Shown piece by piece: positions 45,316-60,099 of a DNA stretch of 64,000 nt. A program made the position numbers and the translations under genes. Below the pieces are notes generated by a model. That model did not search any database, had not been told where the DNA came from, and saw nothing but the letters and a program-made list of their open reading frames with translations. Origin of the DNA: Eledone cirrhosa (taxonomy: Eukaryota > Mollusca > Cephalopoda > Octopoda > Eledonidae); the NCBI GenBank assembly GCA_964016885.1, contig OZ024742.1, forward strand, positions 355,236,882 to 355,300,881, written 5' to 3'. The stretch's first letter is position 1, and every line of letters starts with the position of its first letter.

Positions 45316-45790
45316 GTGTGTTTTCTAAATTTAAGACAGTAGGGAGTGGTGTGATATGGGGGAGAGTTAGCTGCTGTTTCTAGCAGGTTTAGTGACCACA
45401 TAAAGGATATTATTGTATATAGTAAATTAACTGATACTTTTTTTCTTCCACGTTCGTTGATAGATGTTTTAAAAAAGACTTATCGCTATTTTTTTGTTGT
45501 TGACTAAATTTATCTGTTGCTTTTAAATATGGGGGATAATTAGCTGCTGTTTCTAGCAGGTTTATTGACCTCATAGAGGATATGTATTCTAAATTTAAGA
45601 CAGTAGGGAGTGGTGTGATATGGGGGAGAGTTAGCTGCTGTTTCTAGCAGGCTTAGTGACCTCATAGAGGATATTATTGTGTATAGCAAATGGCCTGATA
45701 CTTCTTTCTTGCATGTTCGTTGATAGATGTCTTAAACAAGACTTATCGCTATTTTCTTTGTTGTTGAATAAATCTATCTGTTACTTTTGA
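45316..45790. repeat. Direct duplication, period 264 bp
   Basis: TTCTAAATTTAAGACAGTAG with GGGAGTGGTGTGATATGGGG and GTTAGCTGCTGTTTCTAGCA occurs at 45323 and again at 45587. A third partial copy of the GCTGCTGTTTCTAGCAGG block lies at 45543. The flanking CTTATCGCTATTTT...GTTGTTGA blocks are also repeated. It is non-coding. Confidence 0.85.
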
Positions 45791-45855
45791 ATAATTATTA
45801 TTTCGTATCAAGTAAATAAATGTTTGACCGTTCCACAACTAAAAAACGAACGTTC

Positions 45856-45859
<4 letters not shown>

Positions 45860-45933
<74 letters not shown>

Positions 45934-45935
45934 GC

Positions 45936-45965
<30 letters not shown>
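45860..45965. repeat. (CT)n microsatellite
   Basis: About 100 bp of CT with one CCTGCC interruption. From 46000 to 48270 I see no recognisable genes, apart from small GA and TG tracts and short frames. Confidence 0.95.
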
Positions 45966-45966
<1 letters not shown>

Positions 45967-48274
45967 TTAAAGTTTAAGGGGAGGAGATAGAGGTATTCTG
46001 ATTATATGAGAGGGTGAAAGTGTCATGTATTTAGTTTTATCGATTATTTCCGTAATTGTGGTGAGTGTGAAAGAAATTAATTGTCGATGGCCTAAGTTAG
46101 ACCATTTACAACATTCTTACAGACTTTGCGTCGAATTAATTTGAAATTGTGCATATGAATATACATGGAACATGCACACACACACACACACACACACATA
46201 CACACACATACAATAACAACAATCTGCCTTTTATAGTTAATGATACCCAGTTTAGTCATGTCGCTATTGGCCTCCGTGTTGATTAAATCCAGGTTGGCCC
46301 GTGTAGTTTTTTGTAGCTTTTTCTAAGTTCCCTGATTACCAAGTCGTCATAGGTTACTCTATCCATATCGTACAGGTTGATAGTTTTATCTGGTAGCCTA
46401 CATAGCGGTTGCTTGCACGCACAGATTTGGGGACTCAGATTCTCAATGGGACAACGGTACATACTGAGTTCGATATGAGCTGACTACTTGCTCTTCACAT
46501 GGATGTGTATATACCTAAACATACACTTTTTGGGACGATACGGATATATATCTACCATAACATACACTATTTGGCGATAAGGATGTTACAATTCAAACTA
46601 TACACGTATAGCAGAACACTGATTTGAAATTACTTGCGTGTGTATAGGGTTGCTCTTGACACAATTTTTCCAATTTACATCGTCAAATTGAGATTTGATC
46701 AATATCAGATTTGTTGTTTTGTAAACTAACATTCGGTGAATACTATGTTGGTACTTTTATATTTTTTCTTTGACCTCGCGTCGGTGTATGTGAGTGTGTG
46801 TGTACTCACTAACTTAGACCGTCTATAGTTCTACAGATTTGATGGTATGTTGGTATATGTATATATTCTCTTTGACCTCGCGTCGGTGTGTGTGTATATG
46901 TGTGTATACCCACTCACACTAACTGTGACAGACTGTAATTTTACAGATTGGATTGATGTCCAGCGTCTTTTACAGCTATTGGGAGATGGAGATTGGATAG
47001 TTTTATGACCTGAGGACGATAGCAGTCGCCCTGTTTTGACTGCTTGATCTTCATATGAGGGACTAAATTCTGTGAGTGAACATCGTTAATTTCCTCCCTC
47101 ATATCAAGGATCTGAAGATAAATCATTTTGACCTGACGAGGTCAGCATGGCAACACGATTGATCTATCTCTTATTGAAACATGTGCCGTGATTAAAGTGA
47201 TTGGAAATGTATACAATGCCTTCGGATCTTTATTTTGATATATATAGATATATATAGAGAGAGAGAGCCAGAGAGAGAGATGAATAGATAGATATAGATA
47301 ATAATAGATATATATAATTATAAAGACCAAATATGTTGAATTTCCTTTATTTTTTTATTTTTTCAAACACTCATAGCTAATATTTTCAACATTGATCACT
47401 TCATTAGAGTGCATCAATGTGTTCAACATCCATAGTGCCATACTCGCAACTCTTTTTGTGGGTGTTGTCATTTACGATGTATGGCCTGTTGTGGAAATTG
47501 AGGTGATTACATTTTTGTGAACATCAAGGAACTATGGATCACAATCGATAAATATTTTGTGCATGTATTTGGGCTAAACTCTTTGAATATTTTTCAACTT
47601 TGATATGGATTTTAAATAGTGTATCAAGTCATTGATGCTGCAGTCCGTCAATTACCAACTCTCTATCTCTTAGGTTTGAAATTCTGCTTCAGGTTGAGAT
47701 AGCCTTCTGGTATGAGACGGGAACGAATATGGAATTGATCTATAGATTTAATGAAGAAGACTTATCCATTCAGTGTAGCCTACATAATGAACTGTATGAG
47801 ACAGTGTCTAACATTTCAAATCCTAATTTTAAGATTCGGATGACCATCGCTACCTCATTACATGGACTTTCAGAACCTTCACTACATCAGTACAATAAAA
47901 TAGTTGATAACAAGTGAAAAATAGAATTACTATACTAAATAGATCCTTAATCCTGGAAGATTTAGTACTAGAGTAGGAAAATAAAACGTTGAAATAGACA
48001 GAACACTCTATGATTGGTGATAGAAGTATGAAATGAACAGTTACAAGTGGAATGCAGCAATAAAGTCACCATTAACACATCGTCTTTATGGTTTCTGACA
48101 ACTACACAACTAAAGTAAAACAACTTTTAAGGAAGCTGACATATCTAGAAATTGTATGCCACAAATAATCATCTATGCATATAAGAGTTTGTGTCTATAT
48201 AACATGGTGTTTTACACCTTTACACTACACACTTATATATATAAACATACATGTATAAACACAATCATAGACAC

Positions 48275-48282
48275 ACACACAG

Positions 48283-48325
<43 letters not shown>

Positions 48326-48500
48326 TAACCACACATACATACACACTCACACTTATACATATAAAAATACAAATATAAACACATACATAGTCACACACAC
48401 AATTATATATATAATATATAAGCACACACACACACACACACATATGTGTGTGTGTGTGTGTGTGTGTCTGTTTGTGTGCGTGTGTGAATATGTATGTGTG
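48275..48500. repeat. (CA)n/(TA)n/(TG)n microsatellite cluster
   Basis: Alternating ACACAC, TATATA and GTGTGT tracts. Open frames over it are spurious. 48510-49150 is AT-rich with nothing recognised. Confidence 0.95.
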
Positions 48501-49158
48501 TTTGCTGTGTAGCCACGCGTATATTTGTAGTTATTTTATATATACTTAATCATAACAAATTTATTTTCCAATATTCGAAATTGTGAATTCTTAGAGAAAA
48601 GAAATAAAATTCAGATATAACATAATATGAAATATAAAATTCTGTAATTTTTTCGCGCTGATCATTTAATGATGTACAGTCCTGGTTAACATTAAATATG
48701 AAAAAAAACAAATAAGGGACAACGAACTGTACTTATAAATTACGTCTAGCATCAAACGGTGCCATAAGCCGCAATCGCTTTCTTATCCATAAGACGTAGT
48801 GAAGACGACGTTGTATGTTAAAATCATATAGCATGACTTTAGTAATTATATGATGCGCTAGTGCAAGCTATGAATATGATATCATTTAACGAATACGTTA
48901 AATAAAGAAGAAGCAAGTTCGTAGAAATCACAGTTACTATATATTGAATTTCTCTTTTTATTTATACATGTTTTTTTCCTTGGTAATTTGGCTGCACGAC
49001 ACATCATTAACGTTTCGTAAGTCAGTGAATACATTTTCCTTCTTTTTGCATCCACTCATTTTCTTAATATATAACCTTTCTTTCAATCGCATATTTAATA
49101 CACGAACAAATTATGTATTTACATATTCACATACATATATAGCTACATAGATGTATAT

Positions 49159-49168
49159 ATATATATAC

Positions 49169-49226
<58 letters not shown>

Positions 49227-49235
49227 TATATATAT

Positions 49236-49274
<39 letters not shown>

Positions 49275-49292
49275 TGTATTCGCATATATATG

Positions 49293-49391
<99 letters not shown>

Positions 49392-49440
49392 TATATATGT
49401 ATAAAATACATATATATTTATACGCGAGTGCGCGAGAATT

Positions 49441-49515
<75 letters not shown>
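49159..49515. repeat. (TA)n-(GA)n-(TA)n microsatellite cluster
   Basis: TA tracts at 49171-49235, 49297-49390 and 49451-49513, with a GA tract at 49239-49270 between. Frames are Ile/Tyr or Ser/Leu repeats. From 49520 to 51130 I see only TATG-rich degenerate repeats (50560-50870) and short frames. Confidence 0.95.
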
Positions 49516-50591
49516 TTTTACCTAGTAATCGTGATGATCCACAAGAAAATAAAACTCAATTTTGCAATGTGTGTAGATAATATTGTTTAAATGTACCTAT
49601 ATATCGACTCTAGATTTGTTTAATTAATACATGATCACTGTGTTACTTCTTACTAGGCATAACATATTATTTATGTTGAGTACCCATGCTGGTTCAGGCT
49701 TTCTACTTGCACCTAGATTACGTGGCTTCAACTCTTATAATAGTCCAGCAATATTATTGTTGAGACATATATCAGAAGGTTTATAGTGACGTAGAATGTT
49801 TTCATAAACCTGGATTGTGTGACCCTCACTTAATTATCTCCTATTTCGTTTATTGAAGCACCTTGTAAGTGGGCTCTTTACCGATACATGTGTTGTATGA
49901 CTTGTGACTCAAATTAGAATTGTGCTCCTATTCAAACATATCATACCACATCACGATCAATACGTACACAAATATTTGGTGGTGTTCTGTTTATGCAGAA
50001 GAGATATGGATTTACGCTATTTTTCTTCTTATGTTGTTTACTGTAAGGTATGGTTGATGATTGTGGCTATTCGTCAGGGAAGTGGAATAATTATATTCAA
50101 TGTATGTATGTATCTATGTATCACGACATTATGGATATGCTGGATGAGGTGCCCGAGCACGGGCTTAGAGCCCCGAGAGTATGAGAACCCTAGTTCTTGT
50201 TAGGGCATCATTCTAGGAGAAGGAATACTCCGATGTAAAATCCTCAACAGAATGGCCGCTAATGAGGTTCAGCTTATCCTATTGGCTACATTTCACCATA
50301 ATTCAGACAATGAGATGTATCCAGTGAAAGGCCTACCTTCATTTAGAAGAACTCAAAGCACATCTATATGTTGATGTAAATCACTTCCACGTGTAATGAG
50401 GGAGTTTGGTCTTTCATCTTTTTTTTATTTCACAGCAGCATATGCAGAAAGGAATCTGGGTCCTTGTATGCTAAACGCCACGTTCGTGCGACACTTCTGC
50501 GCAGTAATGTTCAAGGGTTGGCAATTTTTGAATCTAAGATGCGATCCATCATGTATATAAATATGTCTATATATATGTATGAACCTATATC

Positions 50592-50629
<38 letters not shown>

Positions 50630-51149
50630 CATGTATTTATGTATCTACGAATGAATGTATGATTCTATATATGAATGGTGATATATATGTATCGTGCTAT
50701 ATGTATTGTTCTATGTATGTATTTATGTATGTGTGTATCTAAGTATGTATTATATGTATATATATATATGTATGTATCTATGTATGTGCGTATGGTTCTA
50801 TATATATTACTCGTCTATGTAAGTATGGTGATATGTATCTATCTATGTATGTACAGATTGGTATTACACCTATACTTAACGGAACATTATATTCTAAACG
50901 CAATCATCCTGAATCACTTTGAGACTGTGAAATACATTACAGGACGAGATTCAGGATCCACTACTGTTGGTTCTGCTCAATCCATTTATTCAAATTAAAT
51001 CAACAATATTTCACTGATTTGATGTGCAATCATATGTATATCTAAAACATTCATCTCTTGATCTATCTCACAATTTAAATTATACAGTGCTTCATTTAAC
51101 GTTAGTCGATAGAGTCCGTAGCTCTATGTAGAGCCGCTACCTCTCCAAA

Positions 51150-51380
51150 TTGTGAGATCATAGCTCTAATACTATGGGCATGTGGTTAGAATGTCACAGG
51201 AAAGAATCAATGGCCAGATGTTAAGACAAAAACAAATGGCAGAAGCACCAGTGCTAGATCGACGAAGATACTTGATAACATTCAGGAGCTTGGCTGGTAT
51301 CCCTTAAGGATGCAGCCGGATCAGTTGGACCAGCTGCTTCAGACATGCCCCACTGGAATGAGTGTTTGAGGACTGCCTCT
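51150..51380 (+). pseudogene. LINE C-terminal remnant
   Basis: Translation in two frames gives GHVVRMSQERINGQMLRQKQ followed by NIQELGWYPLRMQPDQLDQL. The GHVxRM...LGW.PLxxQPDQLxxxL arrangement is typical for the tail of non-LTR retroelements. No zinc finger follows; a polypurine tract starts at 51400. Confidence 0.5.
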
Positions 51381-51399
51381 CCGACCATCTCAAGAATAA

Positions 51400-51655
51400 G
51401 TGGGCGAAGAAGAAAAAGGTGAAAATAAGAAGAAAAGTAAGAAACATAGATGAATAAAAGAAAAAAAAGAAAACGGAAAAGAAAAAAAAAGAAAAATGAG
51501 ATGAAATGAAAAAGAAAAAGATGAAAAAGAAAAAGAAGAAAAAGAGGAAAAATAAGAAAAAAAAGAAAAGAAGAAGAAAAAGAAAGAAAACAAAAAGAAG
51601 AAGAAGAGAAAGAAAGAGAACAAAAAGAAGAAGAAGAATAAGAAGAAGGTCACTC
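51400..51655. repeat. Polypurine (GAAAAA/GAAGAA)n tract
   Basis: About 250 bp of plus-strand A/G, almost without pyrimidines. The Phe/Ser frame on the minus strand is a by-product. Confidence 0.93.
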
Positions 51656-52456
51656 TAAATGAACTAAAATGTGACTGCTGAGTTTCTAATCAGTACAACA
51701 TATAAACATGTTGTAGGATTTCCAAACTGTTTTCAGCCAGCGCCGCCGCCTTTGGGGGCAAACCTTTCTCTCAACACCCCCACTGTCAAATTAAATTTCA
51801 AACAAGATACTGAATTCATCTGACATCAAAAGTGTAAACAATCTAAAATAATCGTGTGTGCGCGCGCATGTGTGTGTGTGTGGTTGGGCCAGGGGTCAAT
51901 TTAAGTTCAATCGCAGAAAGGAATTCAAAACGGCAACACACTCAGATACACACAATCATATACAAACATACCCATACAAACACATACAGAGACACTCCCA
52001 AAAGCCAGTTCATCCAAAATTCTGACCACCATTCTTTATATATTTGCACACAAATACACACATTCAGCTTTTCGCTGTTACTCATTGTTTTGTTTTTTTT
52101 AGTTGTCTGTCACCATTCATCTGTTCTTTTTTGTTTTTGTTTATATTCTGGGGGTTTCACTTTAGCGACACCAGTTACCCCTGGTGCCAGGAAATCGCTT
52201 GGTGCTGCCAAAGTGGAAAAAATGTTCTTTTAATTTTTCAAAATTTGAAAGAAATAAAGATTTGAAAGAAAAATAATGGATAAATAAATACCCCCCGCCC
52301 ACCGGCGTATATTCACCCCCACCCCCAAAGGAAAATTAAATAAAAACACCCAGCGGCCTCTTTCAACACAAAGGTGCCCACGTTGCGAAACACTGGTCTA
52401 GATGGTTGTTCTCTTTAATGATATCACAAGTCCAGCTAATTTCTAAGGGTAAGGTT

Positions 52457-52560
52457 GATTAGGTCAAACCCAGTATTAGACATGTACGTTATTTTATTAC
52501 CCCCGGGCGGATGAAAGACACAGTTGAGCTTGGCAAGATTTGAATTCAAATTGTAGAGAA
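52457..52560 (-). repeat. Degenerate SINE fragment
   Basis: GGATGAAAGACACAGTTGAG and GCAAGATTTGAATTCAAATT are decayed minus-strand body and B-box-like sequence of the common SINE. Confidence 0.55.
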
Positions 52561-52974
52561 ACAGAAAAAACACCACAATGACATTTTATCGATGATCTAC
52601 TAATTTTTCCAATATGTTTAGCTCTGCATAAAATCCTATATATTATATCGATTGTGCATTACTTTCGCTTCAGCATTAGGGGCCTGTATCATGTTGCTAT
52701 CCCTGTGTTGTGATGGAAATAAATGTAGCTGTTACAAGATGTGGACACAAAGGTTTGATAGACGAGATTCACTATATTTATTTCAATTCACTCTGCGGTT
52801 TCACTTCATACATTAAATCTCTGGGGAAAAGTTCCTTGAAAGAAAAAAATCTGAACTGAAATAACAGATAAACTTAATATACATGATTTAATGTGCTATA
52901 CCAATACTTACTAATACAAATAGTTAAACAAAATAGTTGATACAACTCCAATATTTGTATATATATGTGTGGGG

Positions 52975-53108
52975 TTCGGGTTTGGGCACAAGGAAAACAA
53001 AGTCTATCAACTCTACCCAGTGCATTACAACTACTTTATTTTATCGACTCCCGTAAGGATGAAACGCAAATATAACCTTGGAAGGATTTCAACTATGATC
53101 ACAAAAGG
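52975..53108 (-). repeat. SINE, head missing
   Basis: It runs from the tail (GGGCACAAGGAAAACAAAG) through CAGTGCATTACAACTACTTT and GACTCCCGTAAGGATGAAAC to a degenerate B-box-like region. The tRNA-like head is absent or replaced. Confidence 0.75.
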
Positions 53109-53280
53109 GGATATACGGATATGTATGGTCCCGTAACTCCTGATGATGTCTTAAAGGGCGTTTCTTCAGCAGAGCCCATCCAGGCGCATGAGTATAGCAT
53201 ATTTTCTTTTTCTATAGAAAGGTTGAAAGTGAGATAGAGTAAAATGAGAAAGCGATATAGAGGAAGAATCCACGCTATTA

Positions 53281-53490
53281 CTAGACCGGTGTTTTTTTTA
53301 TCGATTTCGAAAGGATGAAAGGCAAAGTTCACCTCGGCGTGATTTGAACTCATAGAGCAAGGAGCCGGAACGATTACCATAAGGCATTCTATCCGATGTT
53401 CTAACGACTCTGCCAATTCACCGCCTAAATGGGCGTAACACTATGCCATAAAACATGTAGTCCGACGACTACTGATGCAGCCAATCTACC
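53281..53490 (-). repeat. SINE plus a second SINE head fragment
   Basis: 53281-53428 is a SINE from mid-body (ATCGATTTCGAAAGGATGAA) to head (CTCTGCCAATTCACCGCC). 53429-53490 repeats a head (CCATAAAACATGTAGTCCGA, GATGCAGCCAATCTACCCGC), giving two heads in tandem. Confidence 0.75.
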
Positions 53491-54087
53491 CGCACTATGT
53501 GTTAGTTTGAATATTGTAAATTACTTCATGTCAAAAATGTGAAATGTTTTGATTTTTCTTTTTTCTTTTTTTTTGTATTCTAATGCAACATAGTGCAGAC
53601 AAAGTAATTGTCTAATATGTCCATATCAATTGTTTGGCGAGTTCCATTTTAAGGAGTTCAGTCCATCCATCTAATAATATACAGATATAGGAATTTTGCC
53701 AGTGTGCTAATGTAGAATTTCTACAAAGTTTTTCATGAAATTACGTATACTTACTTCCATTAAAGTCTACAAGGAAATAACTATTTTAAAGGTTACGTAT
53801 ATATTATTAAAATTCCCACCAGGAGTAAATATGTTCTGGCCCTTTATTCTGTAACTATGGAACAACAATCAGATTCGGAATTAACTTTCGAAGAAAACAC
53901 AGTACTGAACTTTAAGAACCCCAATTCAAATTAAATATCTGGCACCAGATAGTAAACTGTAAATTGCATAGGAGAATTGAGAAGTAGATTATTATTGAAC
54001 ATGTTCAATCTAAATCTGTATCCACAAGTTCTATCCATGTAGTCATTAAAGCGAAACGTATTTTCAATTTAGTAAAATATGTTTGGA

Positions 54088-54360
54088 GGCGCGTGGCCTT
54101 GTGGTGAAATAGTTGGACATACGATCATAATGTTGTCGGTTCGAGTCCAAGGCTGAGTAGTGTGTGATGTTCTTGAGCAAAACAATTCATTTCACATTGC
54201 TCCAGTATACTAAGCTGAAAATGAGTACCAGCAATACCTGGGGGTTTAAACCTGTGATGGACTGGCATCCTCACTAGTGGGGAGTCTTCTACTCTCAGTC
54301 GCTTCTCGGCATGCAACCGGGATAAGCACCGGCCTGGCGTGCCTCCTGGCTACAAGCAGA
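54088..54360 (+). repeat. SINE, GTTCTTGAGCAAAAC family
   Basis: tRNA-like head GCGTGGCCTTGTGGTGAAAT, B-box-like GTCGGTTCGAGTCCAAGG, body TGATGTTCTTGAGCAAAACA, GTTGCTCC-like block, GTGATGGACTGGCATCCTCA. Same family as 6094-6292. Confidence 0.85.
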
Positions 54361-54378
54361 CATTAAACTATGTGTTTG

Positions 54379-54690
54379 AAGGCACGTCGACGTGTGGTAA
54401 GGGTGGTGGACTGACATCATAATGTTGTGAGTTATATTCCAAGGACGGGTAGTGTGTTGTGTTCTTGAGCAAAACAATTCATTTTCCGTTGCTCCAGTAT
54501 ACCCACTGTGATGTTTTGGAGCAAAACAATTCATTTCACAATGCTCCAGTATACTAAGCTGAAAATGAGTACAAGCAATAACTGGAAGTCTCACCCTGTG
54601 ATGGACTGGTGTCCTCTCCAGGGTAAGCTCTTTTACTCCCAGTCACTTCATACCACGAAACCGATATATCTCAACACACAACCCAAGAAA
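54379..54690 (+). repeat. SINE, GTTCTTGAGCAAAAC family, with internal duplication
   Basis: Head GGCACGTCGACGTGTGGTAA and body as in the neighbour. The GAGCAAAACAATTCATTT / GCTCCAGTATAC block appears twice (about 54465 and 54520). The 3' part ends GGTGTCCTCTCCAGGGTAAG. Confidence 0.82.
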
Positions 54691-55262
54691 TGCGGAAGCT
54701 TACGACACTATTCACAATAACATCCCACTACTAAAACAAAACCCAAGAATGAAAAAAGCCCTTGAAACACACAAAATAATCAAAAGCAAAAGACAACCAA
54801 AATCACTGAAAACATTACTCACCAATGCCAAATTACCTACCACAAACCCACAACCAAGTATCAAAAAATGTGGTCGCTCTAATTGTGGAACCTGCACTCA
54901 CCTCATTGACGGCAACACGTATATATTTAAATCAGGACAAAATTTTACTGTAAAAAATCACTTCACTTGCTCATCAAACAATCTACTTTATGCCATTAAA
55001 TGTAAAGGATGCAATGAGATTATATAGGACAAACTAAACTCACACTCAGAAACAGAATGACAGTTCATCGCCAACAATTACGAGATCCAACCACGAGACA
55101 CATACCACTAAGTGCACATCTAGACATTTGCGCAAGTAATAAGACACCCAAATTCCAAGTCTTTCCATTTTACCTTTGCGCTAACAATGCAACAGAACCA
55201 ATGCGAATAAATAAGGAAAATATGTTTATTCAAAAATATAGACCAACATTAAATAAGGTTTA
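54664..55262 (+). pseudogene. PLE GIY-YIG endonuclease fragment
   Basis: Frame 54749-55027 has MKKALETHKIIKSKRQPKSL, KKCGRSNCGTCTHL (Cys motif), then NLLYAIKCKGCNEII. A frameshift at about 55020-55028 breaks the YIG: shifting frame restores YIGQTKLTLRNRMTVHRQQL and HIPLSAHLDICA (55057-55263). It is homologous in layout to 13473-13922, but a different copy of a related family. No RT is present, so it is a 5'-truncated PLE. The 3' side (55264-55900) is CA-rich with small TA tracts. Confidence 0.82.
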
Positions 55263-55755
55263 ATATACATTATGTCAACACCACAATATGACATACACAC
55301 ACGCACACATAACACCTTCTACTTTAGAAAATAAAAACCCGAACTAAATAAACCTTAACATACGTTTGCACTGGCAATACAACAGCAAACACGAAAAAGT
55401 AAGGAAAATATGTTCATTCAAAAATATTCCTACTAAAGGAATCACTTTCCTACACACACACATACACACACACACACAATATATATATATATATATATAT
55501 ATTCTCTTCATCTTAACATGCTAACCATACTCCCACACACATAACACCCATACACACACATAACAAACCCCCACACCTACAACTCCCTCCCCATTTCTAC
55601 TAATAGAACCACTTTCCTACACACATATATAAATACACACACACAAAATATATATTCTCTCCATCTTAACATACTCGCACACACACACATAACACCCATA
55701 TACACACATACATTACTCCCTCTCCAATCTCTACTAATAGAATCATCTTCCAATA

Positions 55756-55794
<39 letters not shown>

Positions 55795-56481
55795 ACACAC
55801 AAGCACACAAATAAACATACATATCTTCAGTCTCAATAGAAAATCTGAACTCTGACACCCCGGCGAGCTGGCCATATTCACTGAACCAGAACATTTCTCC
55901 CAATCCCTTTTCTCTTGACCACTATCTCTCCATTGTCATAACATTCACTATAAAGACTACAGAATAGGTTTCCAAATAAGGGCGCAGAAATGTAATAAAA
56001 ACTTGTTCACGTGACAGCCAAAATTCATTTATAACCAACCAAAAAAAAGCCTTCGTGAGCCTCCATTTTTCAAGTATAAAGAAATTCAAACAGTCATATA
56101 TGAAAAAACAACCTGTGACACCCCCCCCCCCCTCTCTTATTTGAAGAACTATTGTAACGCGAACTGGCGCGAAATTTATTATAATTATTGACAAACCAAT
56201 CAAATTACTTCTCGAAAAACCTGGATTTCGAGCCACTTTTTCCATATAAAACATGTAACATTCAGAGACCAACCAGATGTGAGAAAAACCACAGACCCTC
56301 CATCTCAACTCACATTTTGAAAAGCAGAAGAACTGCGAAACCGGTAAAGGAACCAAATAAATATATATATTTTAAAAAAAAATAAGACTTCAGTTGCATT
56401 TTCGATTTCATCTCTTTATCTCTATACTTTCACTCGTGTAGGACACCTCGGTTATTTTTCATTTTGTAAAAAAAACCTCAC

Positions 56482-56486
<5 letters not shown>

Positions 56487-56552
<66 letters not shown>
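56487..56552. repeat. (TA)n microsatellite
   Basis: Pure TA tract, followed by GA-rich DNA. 55930-56480 and 56560-57085 hold nothing recognised apart from small TG tracts. Confidence 0.95.
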
Positions 56553-56555
<3 letters not shown>

Positions 56556-57087
56556 AGAGCAGAGAGGGAGATTAAGAGAAAGAGAGAGAGGGAGATATGT
56601 AAAATCTCGACCACTTACATTGAGTGATCCCATGATTTGTAGTCTCCTCTTTCTCAGCATGGTAGAATATATCTATATGTTATTGGACATAAATCGAGGT
56701 TGTAGCCGCAATATCGCAGGTACGAATCGAATTGTTTGAGGAATCGTGTGTGTGTGTGTGTGGTTGTGTATATGTGTGTGTGTGTGTATGTGCGTTTGTG
56801 TGTTTATGCATGGGTATTTACATGTAAATAATTATAACAGAAGTATTCCTTTACTTGAGACCTACCCATCTTACTTTACTCACAAGAATTTGTCACTATG
56901 AAACCATTAAATATAATTCATATCCATATCTGTTAATTTATTATCACCTGTTTCTCCTATTTGGAATACCCGACGCCAAAACAGACATATCATTGCAGGC
57001 AACAGAGTAATGTTTAATCTTTAGTTTTAGTATAGGCGGGAGTGATCACATATGTTTGGTTATCAATACCGTTCGTTCCGACGTTGA

Positions 57088-59150
<2,063 letters not shown>

Positions 59151-59318
59151 AACGTTCTTCCCGTTAAGGGTGAAAGCAGCAATTCTTTGCTTAAAATTTA
59201 ATCTGTTATTTTAATAATTGTTTGCTCTATGGTTCTCATATATTTGATATTTATTTATCCTTATCGAGCCTTCTTATAATGTTAGTCTTCACATTTATTA
59301 TTATTACTATATATGTAA

Positions 59319-59507
59319 GGGCGGTGGATTGGCAGTATCGGTAGAGGGTCGGACGCCATGCTTTCCAGCATAGTTACGTCCCTTTACCATCTGAGTTCAA
59401 ATCCCGCCGAGGTTGACTTTGCCTTTCATCCTTACGGGGTCGATAAAATAAAGTACCAGTAATGCACTGGTAATTGCTGGCCTTGTGCCTAAAGTAGAAA
59501 CAATTAT

Positions 59508-59510
<3 letters not shown>
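59319..59510 (+). repeat. tRNA-derived SINE, best-preserved copy
   Basis: GGCGGTGGATTGGCAGTATC, GGTCGGACGCCATGCTTTCC, B-box-like GAGTTCAAATCCCGCCGAGG, body, GGCCTTGTGCCTAAAGTAGA and AACAATTATTAC tail, then TA repeat. This copy serves as the reference for the others. Confidence 0.95.
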
Positions 59511-59548
<38 letters not shown>

Positions 59549-59863
59549 AGTGTGTGTGTGCGCGTACACTATTGTATATAGTTTTCAGTCATATTCATTA
59601 CTTTAATGCGGATACGCTTTATCCTCACGCTCTCAGATGGTGAAAGATTTTCTAGCGACTGGGGAAGTTTCTGTTCGAAAGTCACTGTCCTGAAATAAAT
59701 ATAATACAAATGGACACCCAATTTATGAAATATGACAGCGATGTGATGAGATGACACAAATACTCTGTCTCTATATCTCATTATGAGAAACGACTAGAAG
59801 CATATCGATATCGTTGTTGGGTCATTTTGCTATTTTGTTCGCAGCATTATTATATGTATTAAC

Positions 59864-60097
59864 GTGATAGATGTTGACCCACAATCAAATCAGCTGGCTT
59901 TGACCTTCCCAGAATGCAATTGGTGTCCTTTAATCGGATACACACTACAAATGTCATCACAGCCCATCATCTGCTGTGGGGACCCTGAAAAGATAGTACA
60001 GCATGTTATTCGAAATTGCACACTAGATGTTTTCCTGGTGGCCTGGAGGCAATCTATAACGCATCAGATGACCCCTTGTTCTGCCTCACCTGTCTAA
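59864..60097 (+). pseudogene. Possible LINE C-terminal zinc-motif remnant
   Basis: A 77-codon frame contains IICCGDPEKIVQHVIRNC, resembling the C-C-G...E..VQH...C zinc motif at the end of non-LTR RT proteins. Nothing else of the element is visible around it. Weak assignment. Confidence 0.4.
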
Positions 60098-60099
60098 AA

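Noticed and set aside
46230..46470. Minus-strand KTINLYDMDRVTYDDLVIRE as a protein relic
   Set aside because: The segment looks protein-like but is short, and I could not place it in a family.
47380..47420. Minus-strand CUAAUGA...GUUGAAAAU as a hammerhead
   Set aside because: G5 is changed, and stem I does not pair next to the core.
51720..52400. hAT-like element ending CGTTGCGAAACACTG
   Set aside because: The ending resembles a hAT terminal repeat, but no matching inverted end or transposase frame was found upstream.
53140..53200. CUGAUGA at 53148 as a hammerhead
   Set aside because: No GAA with a closing stem II and no UH-bearing stem III could be placed downstream.
59319..59510. Functional tRNA gene
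   Set aside because: The A/B-box-like head belongs to a dispersed SINE with a non-tRNA body, repeated many times; no cloverleaf was convincingly complete.
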